NCBI GenBank assembly: GCA_940671915.1
Contig: CALNVZ010000641.1
Coordinates: 9,685,805 to 9,749,804, forward strand
Direction: 5' to 3'
Source of the DNA: Paracentrotus lividus
Lineage: Eukaryota; Echinodermata; Echinoidea; Camarodonta; Echinidae
Length of the DNA stretch: 64,000 nucleotides
Part shown: positions 23,618-35,035 of the stretch, piece after piece
How the letters are laid out: each line of letters opens with the position of its first letter
Numbering within the stretch: position 1 is the first letter of the stretch
Position numbers and translations under genes: made by a program
The notes under the pieces: generated by a model
The model's database searches: none
Seen by the model: only the letters and a program-made list of their open reading frames with translations
What the model was told of the DNA's origin: nothing

Positions 23618-23813
23618 TGGTCCATGCTTGTCAGTGACTGTCATTGACCGTTCTAGACCGGATACATACCGTAACAAGGCCGGTTCTCAGAACGCTCCCT
23701 CCTGTACGGTGAAGTAGGCCTACGGTATCAATACGGCAGTGTGACGGTATAGAACGGTCAGTGACGGTAACTTAGTTGTCCCTTTCTTTTCCGTCACTAA
23801 CTGGCATGAACCA
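23618..23813. mobile_element. Foldback element, about 196 bp
   Basis: 'tggtccatgcttgtcagtga' and 'tcattgaccgttctagaccg' on the left are complemented by 'tagaacggtcagtgacggta' and 'cgtcactaactggcatgaac' on the right. The right arm holds about 25 extra bases. The loop contains 'gtaggcctac'. No coding capacity. Confidence 0.6.
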
Positions 23814-23880
23814 ACTCTGATTGTAAATCTTGTGTGGAAGCACCTTTATCAGTGAATGGCATGGAACATAGAATCAGCCG

Positions 23881-24040
23881 CCAGTTGCATAAAAATTTAC
23901 AATTACAGTAACTTTTCAGTAATTCGTAGCTTTCATGAAATACTGCACTTTGATTGGCTGTTTGAGCAACGTTACCATGGTAGCTACTATTGATGGCAAA
24001 GTTACCGTGACTATAGTAACTGTTTATGCAATGGAGCCCT
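23881..24040. mobile_element. MITE with TTGCATAAA arms
   Basis: The left end CCAGTTGCATAAAAATTTAC is complemented by the right end 'gtaactgtttatgcaatgg'. The subterminal words 'acagtaac' and 'actatagtaac' mirror each other. About 160 bp with no coding capacity. Confidence 0.65.
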
Positions 24041-25387
24041 AGTTCCCATATTTCACAAAGTTCAAATTCAAACGTGCTTCCCTCGAGTGCATTTGACCTC
24101 AGTCATACTGTCCAACATACTCCAAACCAACAACTTAATTTTCATTGCTGTCATGTAACGTTTCTTCGATCAGGGCAGGTAACAGTAACACAAAGGTTCC
24201 AATCAATCGCATAATTGCGATAGCCAGTCAAGATTGTTGTTGCAACACCTTGAGGTTAAAAAGACTGATGAACAACCAATTAGAGAATTCTTTCAAATTT
24301 GCAATTGATCGCAAACCTTTGTGTAACGGGGGCCTCGTTTTTGGAGTCCTTCTCATCGATGTGACCGGAATCCTCTGCGTGCAGATTATTTACTGTACAC
24401 CTGATTGCGATAAAAACTAGTTCGGAAGATAAATTACATCATCTTAACCAGAATGAACGTAGCATCTCCCATCATTCTATCCATCCATTCCTCTTAGCTT
24501 CAAGATAAACACCAAGGCCAAGTCCTTATCGTTCTTCTTCCATCGCCGATGGCTAAGGACCTATTCGGCCATCCTGCCTAGCACCAAGTGCGCTTTAATG
24601 GATCACTTGTCTTATCCTCACGAAAGAAACTAATTATCAAGACCAACACGATTCAGTCACACTGAGAGGGAGCGGATTCAAACTAAGATGAGTCCTAGCA
24701 TTACAGGGAATGGCAAAATTAGGGTTTGTTGGAGACCGATTGTATGATGTGACAGAGGTACATGTTATGTGCAGCTTGAACTGGAATGATTGGGGATTCG
24801 AGAGTTGGACGAATTTGCAGGAGAGCTGCATATTCCAGTTTGAAAGATTGTGAAGTAATGACGAGAAAGAAAGACTATTCCAAATTTCATGTCATGTTCG
24901 AAGCTAAACAGAACCAGATTTCTTATGGTAATCAACAGACACAATTGGTTGTATTATTTCTTTTATGTATTGTTGAGGAACTTCTATCTTTGTATTACAA
25001 CGATAAAAACAAACTCTGAACATGACATAAAACCTTTACATCACATGATAACCCATAATAAAAGTGTGATTTGATTTGATTCTGCTTCTGCGGTTATAGT
25101 CGCATATTCACCAACGCGCTTTCGTTTATTTTCGTCTGACCCTTTTGGTAAAGTGTAATCGAATTAGCCGAGTTTACCCATCTTCATGAGCACAATTGAA
25201 AGAAATAATTGATTTTGTTTCTTTACATGTCAGGCCACCAGAACTGCACATTGCAAATGTGACCACAGAACATATTGTATCAAAACAGACCGACCAAAGT
25301 GCTCTCAATTTTTTTTTTTTTGTGGTGTGTGTGTGTGTGTTTTTTTTATTATTATTTATTTATTTATTAATATTATTATTTTATTTT

Positions 25388-25418
<31 letters not shown>

Positions 25419-26465
25419 GGGGGGGTGGGGTGGAGGGAGGGTAAACTTGATTTTAAAAATATTTATACAAGGGTAATACTAGTCATATGTTGTAGCACGG
25501 ATACGTCAAAGAATCGAGCAGAGAATTATAGCTATTGAATAGGAATGTGTAGCTGCTTACGTCCTGGAAGGGGGTGGTTGTACGCGCGGGAGGAGAAGTA
25601 CCTCTCGTGCCACCCCCCCCTCCCCCTTCCATTCCCGTCACCGTCCTTGCCTAGATATGACTCTCATTCATATTGGTTTTAAACAATGATATATCTTTGT
25701 ATTCAGAACAGAAAAGAACATCAGCACACTCATTTTATTTCAACGACTCTATTCAATTGGATTGTACATGACTGTAGCTATCATCCCAAACCTTGCTCAT
25801 TTTGGCAACCTTTTGCAAATAGTTCACCTCTCTTTGCAGGGTTCTCACACGTGTTGTGCACGGACATTATGTAGTGCAAGTCAACATTCATATATCAATA
25901 CCGCTCCTCTGGACAATGCATTTATACTAAATGTCACCCAAGTTTAATGTCACGGGGTTCAAAATTGGGTTGCTCTGTAAAATATGCCCTTTTCAGGACT
26001 TGGTGGCTCTTGGCATAATCTATCACGTCATGGAGGGGTATGTCAATAGATATGGAAAGCTCAAATTTAATTGGGACAGTCATAATTAGTCTGTCAGGAT
26101 TAATCTGTCAAGTCGAAATTTTGATATTTTTTTCTAGAATATTCTGCAACCCTTTCTGCCACTGTTTCAGACAAATCATTCTCTCTATCTGTCTTGTTCA
26201 TGCTTTACATGTCGCCATTTTTCTTAGAAAGCGATAGAAAATCAATTTCCTTCTCATCATGGTTATTGCATTTTTCTTGATTGATATTATTTGTTTCCCT
26301 GCTGTATGCATTTATGTCATGGTTTTCTTTTTCAGAATATTTATTTTGAAATGAAATATGGATGAATTGAAGAATGCATAATCGAATACATTTCACGTCC
26401 ATCAAAATGTCCATTCGATAGCGATAGGCCATTATTTTTTATAAATGTAAATCTTTATTGATTAA
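24041..26465. other. Intergenic, no gene accepted
   Basis: A (TTGAT)n-like tail 'tgatttgatttgattc' at 25067-25082 resembles the 3' microsatellite of a LINE, but no reverse-transcriptase residues were recognised upstream. T-rich low-complexity sequence runs from 25309 to 25420 and ends in G-rich sequence. Other short frames show no domain. Confidence 0.45.
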
Positions 26466-26466
26466 C

Positions 26467-26469
<3 letters not shown>

Positions 26470-26519
<50 letters not shown>

Positions 26520-26550
26520 TATAATATATATATATATACATATATACATA
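26470..26550. repeat. (AT)n microsatellite
   Basis: Nearly uninterrupted AT/TA dinucleotides that turn into 'acatatatacatacata'. Confidence 0.95.
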
Positions 26551-26824
26551 CATAGGGGCCTACTGTTCGTCGTAAAGGTGGAATATTTTTTCTGGCTCCA
26601 GCGAGATTATGTTGCTCCGGCTTTAATTTCTTGAATGTGTTTGTGACTTATTTCCCTTTCAGAGCTCCTGGCTATAACTTGGCGCGCTCCCTCAACTCTT
26701 CCTGGGGATTTTTCTTCAAAAAAGTTTGTCAACCCACCCCCCCCCCTACGATAGCCATTTTTTGTCGTTTTTTCCTATTTTGTGGGCCCCTTTTTGTTTA
26801 CGCGACCAATCAAGGCCTGCTCAG

Positions 26825-26991
26825 TCCTACCAAAAAAAAAATATTCACCTTCATGACGGACAGTGTATATAACATTACTGGCACTCGATTTAATTACGAT
26901 CTAACACTTACTATAGAGAGTATCAAATATCAAAATAAGACGTTCAAATGTCAACTTTATTTCACTACTCCTAATGAAGAAAAATTAATGG
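26825..26991 (+). CDS. Candidate immunoglobulin-like domain exon (partial)
   Basis: The open frame translates to a segment with YNITGTRFNYDLTLTIESIK followed by F-K-C-Q-L-Y. This matches the E and F strands of an Ig domain: an alternating hydrophobic strand, then the second disulfide cysteine. The usual D-x-A/G-x-Y-x-C is altered to Y-x-N-x-x-F-x-C. A weak acceptor (CTGCTCAG) precedes 26825 and a weak donor (GTGTAA) follows at 26992. The sequence before the candidate acceptor is low-complexity and not protein-like. It could be an isolated exon, a pseudogene remnant or chance; no partner exon is proven. Confidence 0.3.
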
Positions 26992-27014
26992 GTGTAATCA
27001 TTTTAACTTTTTAA

Positions 27015-28452
27015 AATTTTGCTTTGTTTTGTTTTTCTGTACTAGCTATCACGAGTATCCAAATCCTAATGGAAACTTCGTGATTCTAAAACACACAAAG
27101 TGATAACGATTTCAAAATTGAAAATAAAACTCGGAAAAGCCATCCCCGTCTTCAATGAAACACTGACAAGTTCTTCAAAAGCCTGTCAATGATTAATGTG
27201 TTTCGTCTCTAGATGAAAGTGAGATAAGACAGAAAAAGATGCCTCCGTTACTGTAATTTCCTCCGGTTTTCCAAAGAAAAACTCGCAGCTGAGTGCATAA
27301 TAAAGCAAACAAGTCTAGATCAGCAGAGAGACGTTTGGAACATAAATCTCTTCTTTCTCTGTTTTGATTTTTTTTTTGTCCATTAGTAGCCCCAACTTGA
27401 TTGAACTATCAGTGGGATACAACTCACTGTGTCGCAAAAGTGTTTCAAAAGTAATTTGTCACTTTTTTTAAATTGTTTGCGACTCTTCACGAAACCTTGC
27501 TTACTCCAATGAACTCTTACGTTTCACTTTCCCCGTAATGACAAAGGAAAATGTCACAAGCATCCGCCGCTCAGTGAGAAATATACAAGGACCGAAATTT
27601 CAAGAATATTAAGGCAGATGGAGTAGCTTGAAATTCACAAGACCAAAATAACTTGCAACAACCCCAACGACAAAAATCCCATGAAACTAGGTAATAAGGA
27701 CATCTCTAAATAATTGAAGCTGTCTGTGAGGTTTCTCTCAAATATCAATTTGAAAACTTCACCGAAGCGACACATAATATGATGAATAATTCAACACTAC
27801 CCGAAGAAACATCATGGTCTCATGACTTCGATTTCTTTACCCGGAGCTTGAAAACAAGAGAGTCGGCGGTACATTTATGTCGGGATCATTTTCAAATGCC
27901 AAAGCCTTCTTCCAATTAGTCTAAGAGGAAACCAATGCTTAGATAAGGATGGTGAGAAGGCGAACTGTAAAGAGTGCCTAGATATATATCACAATCGCCA
28001 TCCGCTTTACAGTATAAATCAAAACAGGTAATCCGACTTTGGAGGAGCCATATTCTCAGCTCATCTATTTTGGATATTTGTTTTTATCATATAATTAAAG
28101 ATGAATTCTCTTCACCTTAACATTGGTACTTTTCCATGAATCATAATCGAATAAATTGCAAATGAAGGTGACAGATACAAAATCCATTTTCCAAGATTTT
28201 TGTCAAAGGATAAAAGACAAAGTCGATTTTTTTCAAAGGAGTCGCACATCATCGCACGCAACCCTTTTTGCAATTTGCATTTTTTGACAATTATTCTTTA
28301 CATTTATGATTCAAGAAAGGTATCATTAATTTTGATAGGTGGAGAGTTCTTCATAAGTCAAATGTTACATTTGAACAGCAAAAACAAATGAGCCTGAAAT
28401 ATGGGTCTTCTAAAAATGGATTACCGTTTTTTTTTTCCATATCTACTATAGA
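27015..28452. other. Intergenic or intronic, no gene seen
   Basis: No recognisable exon or repeat. A 63-codon frame at 28200 has no domain signature. Confidence 0.45.
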
Positions 28453-28746
28453 TTGACGAAGCCATTCATTTGCAAATCGCGAACGGCGTTGCGAAATAGG
28501 ACAAGGGATCTTTTTATAAAATGTCCCCTTCAACCTCATCTTAAAATTTTCGACAATTCCGAATTTGTGTATACTATAAGGTGTTTAAACACTTATTATG
28601 TAAGAGGTTTGGGATGGCAAATTACAATGAACGAAAAATTCAGTATTACCCCCATTTCATTGCTCCATTTCAAGTCACAGGATATCCGCAATTACTCTTT
28701 AAATATCTCTTCCAATAAAATTGTCTTACCAAATTTAGAGGACTAA
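28453..28746 (+). CDS. Open frame with weak Ig-like features (uncertain)
   Basis: This 97-codon frame contains RDLFIKCPL, like a B strand with the first Ig cysteine, then a lone Trp in GLGWQI. Later it has NYSLNISSNKIVLPNLED, which resembles an E strand followed by the L-x-x-x-D turn before the F-strand cysteine. It stops at exactly that point, so the second cysteine is missing. I cannot recognise a specific protein. It may be a broken exon related to the candidate at 26825, or chance. Confidence 0.2.
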   Translation: MTKPFICKSRTALRNRTRDLFIKCPLQPHLKIFDNSEFVYTIRCLNTYYVRGLGWQITMNEKFSITPISLLHFKSQDIRNYSLNISSNKIVLPNLED

Positions 28747-28935
28747 TCAGTGTGTTAGGCACTTAGAATTATCAGTTTACCGTTTCTGCTACTTTGTTAA
28801 CTATTCTATGGGTAACAATGTTGTGGTCTGGCCACACTCCTGGAAGACTACATTATTCTAGGTGGCATACAACTCAAGGGTAACATTATACGTAAGCATT
28901 CATTCAATGCTAAACTAGGTTACAAAAATTGTAAA

Positions 28936-29073
28936 CACTGCAAAAACTTTGGTGTTATATTGGTGTTAAATCAGCACCAATGATTTTTTTTTTTATATAG
29001 GACAACGCCTCCATGAGACTTCTCCTATATACACATCATTTAACACCAATTTAACACCATCGTTTTTGCAGTG
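28936..29073. mobile_element. MITE with CACTGCAAAAAC termini
   Basis: About 138 bp. The left arm CACTGCAAAAACTTTGGTG is complemented by the right 'aacaccatcgtttttgcagtg'. 'ttggtgttaaat' and 'atttaacaccaa' also pair. The CACTG end recalls the element at 2871 but the arms differ. Non-coding. Confidence 0.8.
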
Positions 29074-29319
29074 AACAAGCAACCCTAAACATAAAATATA
29101 CAATAAAAACACAGTGAAATGCGAGCGATAAAATGTAAAAACTAAAAATATATTAATATGGAAATTAAAGAATTACTGAAAATTTATAGTAATCAGATTC
29201 ATTTTAAATTCTACATTATCTCATTCAAACTCTTGTTTCAACGGCATGCCTTTGAAAGGTTGTGCCAGGCAATTAGAGGGTTCGGTCTTCCGTATGTGCT
29301 ATTCTTATACCTCTGTGGG

Positions 29320-29810
29320 TGACAATATTGTGGCAAATCTGTCAGCCCCGGGGTTTAGAACATCTCAGTCATTTACCAATTTGGAAAAAGCTTTGGTTTT
29401 ATTAAAGTAGAGAATACATAGCATTGATGTTTGACGATAGGCAACTCTCATTGTACAACAAGATTCTATATACCAACGCGATAAAAGGGTTATGGTTGTT
29501 GATATATTAAAATTCATAATTTCTAGTGTTTCTTTTTATGTATAAATAGCCTTTTGGTATATGAGAAGAAAAAGCGAACCTTGTTTGAGTTCAGTTTAGT
29601 TCATTCATAATAAATTATTCGCAACCTTTCAGCTGAATGTAGAAAAAATGGGAGTGCTTCAGTCTGCCTAACAGGTAGGCAGACTGAAGCACTCCCATTT
29701 TCTGTGGATAACAATTGTATGGCATATCTGTCAGCCCCAGGATTTAAGACATCTCAGTCATTTACCAATTTGGAGAAAGCTTTGTTTTTATCAGAGCACT
29801 GGATACAGAG
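29320..29810 (+). repeat. Direct repeats flanking a perfect hairpin
   Basis: A segment of about 100 bp with 'atctgtcagcccc', 'acatctcagtcatttaccaa' and 'aaagctttg' occurs at 29325-29402 and again at 29715-29795. A weaker third relative ('tgggtaacaatgttgtgg') lies near 28808. The hairpin at 29645-29701 abuts the second copy. Confidence 0.75.
29645..29701. repeat. Perfect 26-bp hairpin with a 5-base loop
   Basis: The arms at 29645-29670 and 29676-29701 are exact complements, with loop ACAGG. The stem core is GGGAGTGCTTCAGTCTGCCT. It is longer and more perfect than decayed MITEs nearby. It could be a recent inversion-duplication, a small-RNA hairpin or the scar of an element. Confidence 0.85.
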
Positions 29811-30422
29811 CTTTAATATGTGATGAAAGCTGTTTATAATTATAATAACCTCGTGATGAACTGTTTCGTTACACCAACATGAAAACAAGGTTATAATTGC
29901 CGATGGCTGTTTGATGCATTTTAATACATCATTTCTTTTCGTTCTTCTTGAGAAAACAATCTGGTTTACGGGGAAAAAAAGAAAGGAATGTTTGTTCGTT
30001 TTTGTTCGTTTTTTATTTTTTTTATTTTTCTTTGGTAAACTTTAGTCATGTTAATAAAGTTTGTTTGTTATTAATACTTTGCAGCGGTTCGGTCCAATAT
30101 CACATGACAAATGTGATACAAAAAGTTTTATGAACAATAGTTCATGAACAATAGTTCATAACAAAAAAATATTTATTTATATCCTTTTTATTGTACTAGT
30201 ATTCTCTTTAAATTTCCAAGTTGAATATTGGACATTTTACAATGTTCAAAGTGTTTTAAGTGTACTCAATTATTCCAGTGATAGTCTCCTCCTCCAAAAT
30301 GGATTTAATTTAATGCCATCATCAAATAAATTTAAAATACAATCATTTAAAACGTGATTAGAATTTGCCATAAACATGTATACATTTTTCAGTAAAGGGC
30401 TGGATCCCTCCAATACGAGGAA

Positions 30423-30686
30423 GAACACAGTGTGAAACGTAATGTGATACACAGTGTTAACACAGTGTGATATCATCTACCCACTGTTAGATTTGAGCAT
30501 TTTGACATTGTAAATCACATCATCAGATTGTGTGGAGTAAATTCACAGTAGAACCAAACTCTCTTTGAACACTTTGTTGTAAACCACACCAAAGTGTACA
30601 ATCATCTTCATACTGTTAAAATCCAAAATTTTCACATAGTAGATTATTAGAAACACACTGTGTACACACTGTGTGACACTGTGTTC
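30423..30686. mobile_element. MITE with GAACACAGTGT termini
   Basis: About 264 bp with 11-bp perfect terminal inverted repeats. ACACAGTGT and related words recur inside near both ends. Non-coding; no target duplication was resolved. Confidence 0.6.
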
Positions 30687-30813
30687 CTTCCATCATTGTA
30701 GCCACATGGTCACGTGATATACAATGACCACGCCCTATATTGCATCAATCTAAACCGATGACGTAAGCGTAACATTTCAATCGTAATGTATCTCCTCCTA
30801 TCGTTTCTTTCAG

Positions 30814-30934
30814 TGCTGCATGTCTGGGCTTCAATAGTCTTGATTTGGAGATCTCGTACAAACACTCCGTGTCCCACAGTGTCAACATAGCAGAAGCAAA
30901 CATACTCCATACCGATGAAAGTTCTACCACAAAG
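30814..30934 (+). CDS. Candidate internal exon, function unknown
   Basis: A good pyrimidine-rich acceptor (CGTTTCTTTCAG) and a donor AAG|GTTAGT bound 121 bp. It is open in one frame (1 base plus 40 codons), reading N-S-L-D-L-E-I-S-Y-K and onward to T-D-E-S-S-T-T-K. The composition is protein-like. The frame stays open for 27 more codons past the donor. Against this, a 169-codon frame (30710-31219) lies antisense over the same DNA. Neither strand gives a domain I recognise. Confidence 0.25.
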
Positions 30935-31424
30935 GTTAGTCTTGAGTTTGCAGACCCGTGTCAAAAGCGCAATTTCCAAGATAAATGTCAGACCAGGAAC
31001 TTTTATCAACAAATTTGATTGATCTTCGAAACTGAAATATTTGATTAATAAAATGAAAATACGAAGTGTGACATTTTGTTGATATTGTTTGCTTTTGAAA
31101 TTAGCGAAAGTTTCTGGTTTGCAATTATGTGAATATTTTTCCAAAGGCTCTTTATTAATAACTGTCTGGCTTTCAAAATGTCTATTTATGTTAGACATTT
31201 TGTGTGGCATGAAAGCCAAATTAATTAAAAATCCTGAAGTTTACGCACAGTCAATATTTTGTCATATCAATACAATGCAATGAAATAATATTACCATATC
31301 TGTTTAAAAGTAGGTCATCACAGCTTTCCTGGTCTTATTCCCTGCCCTCTTGCTCAAATTTCCTCGAGTATGTTTTTGGTTTCTAGCATTTTATTATTTG
31401 TCCTTTTTAATTTTTGGCTATATT

Positions 31425-31425
<1 letters not shown>

Positions 31426-31459
<34 letters not shown>

Positions 31460-31588
31460 CACATAACCACTCGCATAACCATCCCCTCTAAAATTTACTA
31501 TCGCACTCAAATACTCCCACCGACACACACATATGCACCCACACTTACATATCCCTCACATACATACACACACACACACACACACAAT
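31426..31588. repeat. (TG)n and (CA)n microsatellites
   Basis: A pure TG run at about 31428-31454 and CA-rich sequence from about 31522 to 31588 could fold together. No gene. Confidence 0.9.
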
Positions 31589-33597
31589 GCCTTGGTCACA
31601 ACCACCCCGAAAAAATAGAAATAAAAATCGAAGTCCCTCCACCCTCCACCCGAAGCCCCTCATAAAATTTCTTGGATTGTGATTGCATAATCTCAGGACT
31701 TAAAAAAATGCAATATTCAGACTTCCCTTGGCAATAAATATCATTGTCTTTTAAAATGTATTCGCACGTCCTTCACACTCTATTATGCATGCACAGTACA
31801 CAACAGAATATCTAGAAGACACGCACGTCAATCGTTGCAAATGTTGCAAATATATTTGCAACTATTTGCAAATAATAAAATGGTGAGCGAATTCCTGCCA
31901 AAACACATGGATTGCTCTTCAAGCACGTAGCAGAACATGATATTTGAGGCTTGAGAGGAGCCAAAAAACTTTGGGTGATATGGAATTAAAAATGTATGAG
32001 GTTCCATTTATAAACAATTTTTAATTGATGCTTGAAGGGAGTGATTTAATGTATCAGATTATTTAATAACCTGTCATTTATTTTGGTAGTTTTGATCGCG
32101 ATTTTGAGTTCTTAGTTTGACATTTTTTAGGCCTTCTGTATGTGAGATTTAATTAAGTAATGTTTTCAAAATCTTTATTTTGACTCATTGAAAGAGGGAA
32201 GGAGTTTTGCGTAAGGCGCTATATTTAACTGATGTCCAAATTTTGTCAATCTATTACCATTATCTAAGTGGTAAAATAGTGATTTTCATTGAGAAAAGAA
32301 ACTCCTCTAAATTCCGAATCGGTGATTTGAACCAGTAAACCCAATTGCTACAATCATTCAGGTCCTCTCTTACACTGTCTTTAAAGTCGTCATTCAAAGA
32401 AAATGTTGTCATCACCTTTTAACATTTGACCAGAGTTCCATATCTCACTAAAAATCAGGTCTGATTTCGACGACTAGCACATGTAGCAATCTGGCGGGAA
32501 ACGCTAGACCGCCTCGACAAACTATGAAGGAGCCCTTGTCTCTGATACAGAAGGAATCCAGGAGAGACGAGTGATTGCCTGTACCTCACATGCATTGTCT
32601 ATATATTGATACAGCACGAGGGCAGAGAATACAGGAAAGGAGATATTGGTCACGATCTAGGAGAGATTCAAATGAAAGAATAAATGCCTCGGCTTTACTC
32701 TTTTGAATGACGAGGGGAACCTCTAACTCCAACAATTCAAGGCGATTGTGGATAGATATCAAGTGTGATTGACGTACAGCGGAGGTGTTATCGCAATGTT
32801 GCCTTTTCTGGGTAGAAGTTCACTTCTTTATTCTTTATAAAAGATTCTTCTGCATTTCCCAATGATTAGCAAGTGTTCATGGATCATGATGAAACTGCCC
32901 TTTTCTAGTTCAGGTATAGAAAGGTGTTGAGAATTTGCTAATAGCCCCAATGTTCTGATATGCCACAAAATGTTCTATTTTGTTCGGCCTTTTTGTATAG
33001 GCCCACTTATGCTTTATTTTGCTAGAATTCTAACATCCTTCAACTTTATTAACTATCTTTTATCTTTTTTTTTCTTATCCATGGCCATGATCTTTTGTTT
33101 CTCTCTTTCTCTGCCCACGCCCACTTTTTCTATTCCGGTAGTCACTCCTTTTCCATTGTCACTTTCATCGACCCTATCTATTCTAATATCATCGTAATTT
33201 CTTCTACATCGTCATTTTTCTTCTTCATCGTCATCATCGATTTTTTTTATTCTGACATCATTGTTCCCTTTGTCTCCCTCAGAACATTTTTTCTGCAACC
33301 CAGAAGAGGGCAAGGTTGCCCATACGCTTTCATTTTCTTCAACGTGTTTTTGTATGAATGTATTGCTCACTTGCCCCGTAGTAACAACACTTCTTTTGAA
33401 AAGGAAAAAGAAATATGCATTGTACATGTTGTATGGACCCATCTAGTTATCAGTATAACTATGTCTCACAGGCTATTTCCTTTCACATTGATAGAATTTA
33501 AATTATATTCCCTCAAGGTTAAAATGTACAGAGAATAGAGCAAAATCGACCAGCGGGCTTTTCCTATATGAAAAAGGTTTACCTCAAATAGTATAGA
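31589..33597. other. Intergenic, no gene accepted
   Basis: A pyrimidine-rich stretch runs from 33060 to 33260. The 147-codon frame at 33095-33538 is Phe/Ser-rich from that composition and overlaps an opposite-strand frame; it is not called. Confidence 0.45.
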
Positions 33598-33757
33598 TAT
33601 AGTGACTGCCATGAGGGGCAATAGTTGTTTCTAAAGCTCGAGGGGGCCTTCCATCTAGCTATGACCCCGAGGCTTGCCGAGGGGTCATAGCTGGATGGAA
33701 GGCCCCCGAGAGCCTTTAGAAACAACTCATGCCCCGAATATTAAGGCAGTCACTATA
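33598..33757. mobile_element. Long hairpin element, about 160 bp
   Basis: Two arms of about 70 bp starting TATAGTGACTGCC pair across a short loop near 33674-33682. The inner part is nearly perfect (GGGGGCCTTCCATC, GCTATGACCCC). The outer part has a few mismatches and small gaps. It is GC-rich compared with its surroundings. It lies about 27 bp past the donor of the adjacent - strand exon, so it would be intronic. Confidence 0.85.
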
Positions 33758-33784
33758 TATTTTATATACCGAAGAAAAACTCAC

Positions 33785-33989
33785 CATTTTTTTGCCTAGC
33801 ACCAGCGTAGAACCTCTGCAGAACATTATCCAGCTCCGAATTTGGCAGTTCGTTCACGCTATGAAGATTAGTATTAGGGCTAGTTTCATGTAGGTATTCT
33901 GCAAAAACATTCACGGCAAATTTCACAGAATTTTTAGTTTTCTTACTATCTGCTGCATGAATTAAATCTCGCAATTGATCTTCATCCAT
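33785..33989 (-). CDS. Crypton/KIAA1958-like tyrosine-recombinase family, first coding exon
   Basis: The - strand exon has an ATG at 33989, 68 residues plus one base, and a donor GGTGAGT after 33785 (phase 1). The protein starts MDEDQLRDLI. It has a helix with VKFAVNVFAEYL and ends LDNVLQRFYAGARQKN. This arrangement, with 'A--VF--YL' then 'L---L--FY-GAR-K-G', is that of the N-terminal segment of Crypton tyrosine recombinases and their domesticated relatives (KIAA1958, ZMYM2, QRICH1). The family is known for this; the assignment here is by recognition only. The catalytic R-H-R-Y part should lie in later exons toward lower coordinates and was not found, so this is a partial gene or an element fragment. 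Confidence 0.55.
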
Positions 33990-34872
33990 AAGTTCGAATC
34001 GCGGAACGCTGTCCTGTGCTATAAATCACGGATCGTATCAACAATTGACTGCGGTTGAAAAATGACTATCAAAAACGACTATTGAACGATGACTATTGAA
34101 CGCTCAGCCTCCCTGGCCAGGCCTGGCTAAAACTATGACCAGACTTTCGACCAATCAGAGGACAGGATTATTCAACATTCTTAGCATGAGTTATATAATG
34201 CCTCTTATAAATTAGGAAGTTTGCATAGTGAACCTATGGTGCGCTGTTCATGCGCGCCGCGCTGCGCCGTAGAAATAAGATAGGCAATACGCATTCGAAC
34301 AATAGCCATAAAGTAGGCTATGGCGTCACTACGCAAACCTTCCAACCAATAGGAAGCATTATTTGAGAGGCAAACCATTATTGTGGGAACAGTCGTCAAA
34401 GTGTAATTTAACCCAAGGGGTAGGCTATATAAAGGGTAGCACATGAGAATGCTTTTGTAGTAACTGATAGGGTTGGTCAATGTAAATTTGATTTGATTTG
34501 ATCGAATAACGCGGTTTATATCTAATTGTCGGAAAGACGACCCGCCTTGCTACGGCAAAAAGAGAGCCATGGGCGGTGTTGACTTTTGACTACGTTACCA
34601 TTTTTTCACTCGTTAGAAAACGGTTAAAATAGAAGATTCAATATCACGTGGTCTCAGCGACTTCAACTTCAAAGGAAGAGGCTCTTTTGAAGACTGTAGA
34701 GAAAAAGAGGAAGTTAAAACGGAGATTTTGAGGTAATGAGAGTGAAAACATCCCAGGACAATATGGAGACACTTTCTTGGGGGATTGGTTGGTTGGTTCT
34801 TCTTCATGGCGCTTTTTAATCCCCGAAGATTATTTGCTCCAGACTAGTGTACCGTTTTGGCGGTTACAGCTC
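33990..34872. other. Upstream flank of the Crypton-like exon, no gene seen
   Basis: For a - strand gene, inverted CCAAT sequences occur near 34151 and 34336, and TATA-like words near 34192 and 34427. Their order does not make a convincing promoter. 'ttgatttgatttgat' at 34488-34502 resembles a LINE 3' tail with no recognisable body. Confidence 0.4.
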
Positions 34873-35035
34873 GTTGTTCCGAAGTCTCATTTGTCCGAAG
34901 GTTTGTCTGTCCGAACAAATGAAATAGGAATCTTGAAAATTTCAAACGAATGAACCTTATTTCATTTTCGGACGAGTGATCTCTACTTCACTTTCGGACG
35001 AACGAACATTCGGACAAATGAACCTTCGGAACAAC
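34873..35035. mobile_element. MITE with GTTGTTCCGAAG termini
   Basis: About 163 bp. Both ends begin GTTGTTCCGAAG when read inward, followed by 'ttcatttgtccgaa' or a close variant. The interior repeats TTCGGACGA and TTTGTCCGAA, so the arms are built from a short repeated word. Non-coding. Confidence 0.85.

Noticed and set aside
33095..33538. 147-codon Phe/Ser-rich frame
   Set aside because: Its composition reflects a pyrimidine-rich tract. An opposite-strand frame overlaps it and no domain was recognised.
34190..34440. TATA and CCAAT words as a promoter for the Crypton-like exon
   Set aside because: The order and spacing do not fit a promoter, and such words are expected by chance in AT-rich DNA.
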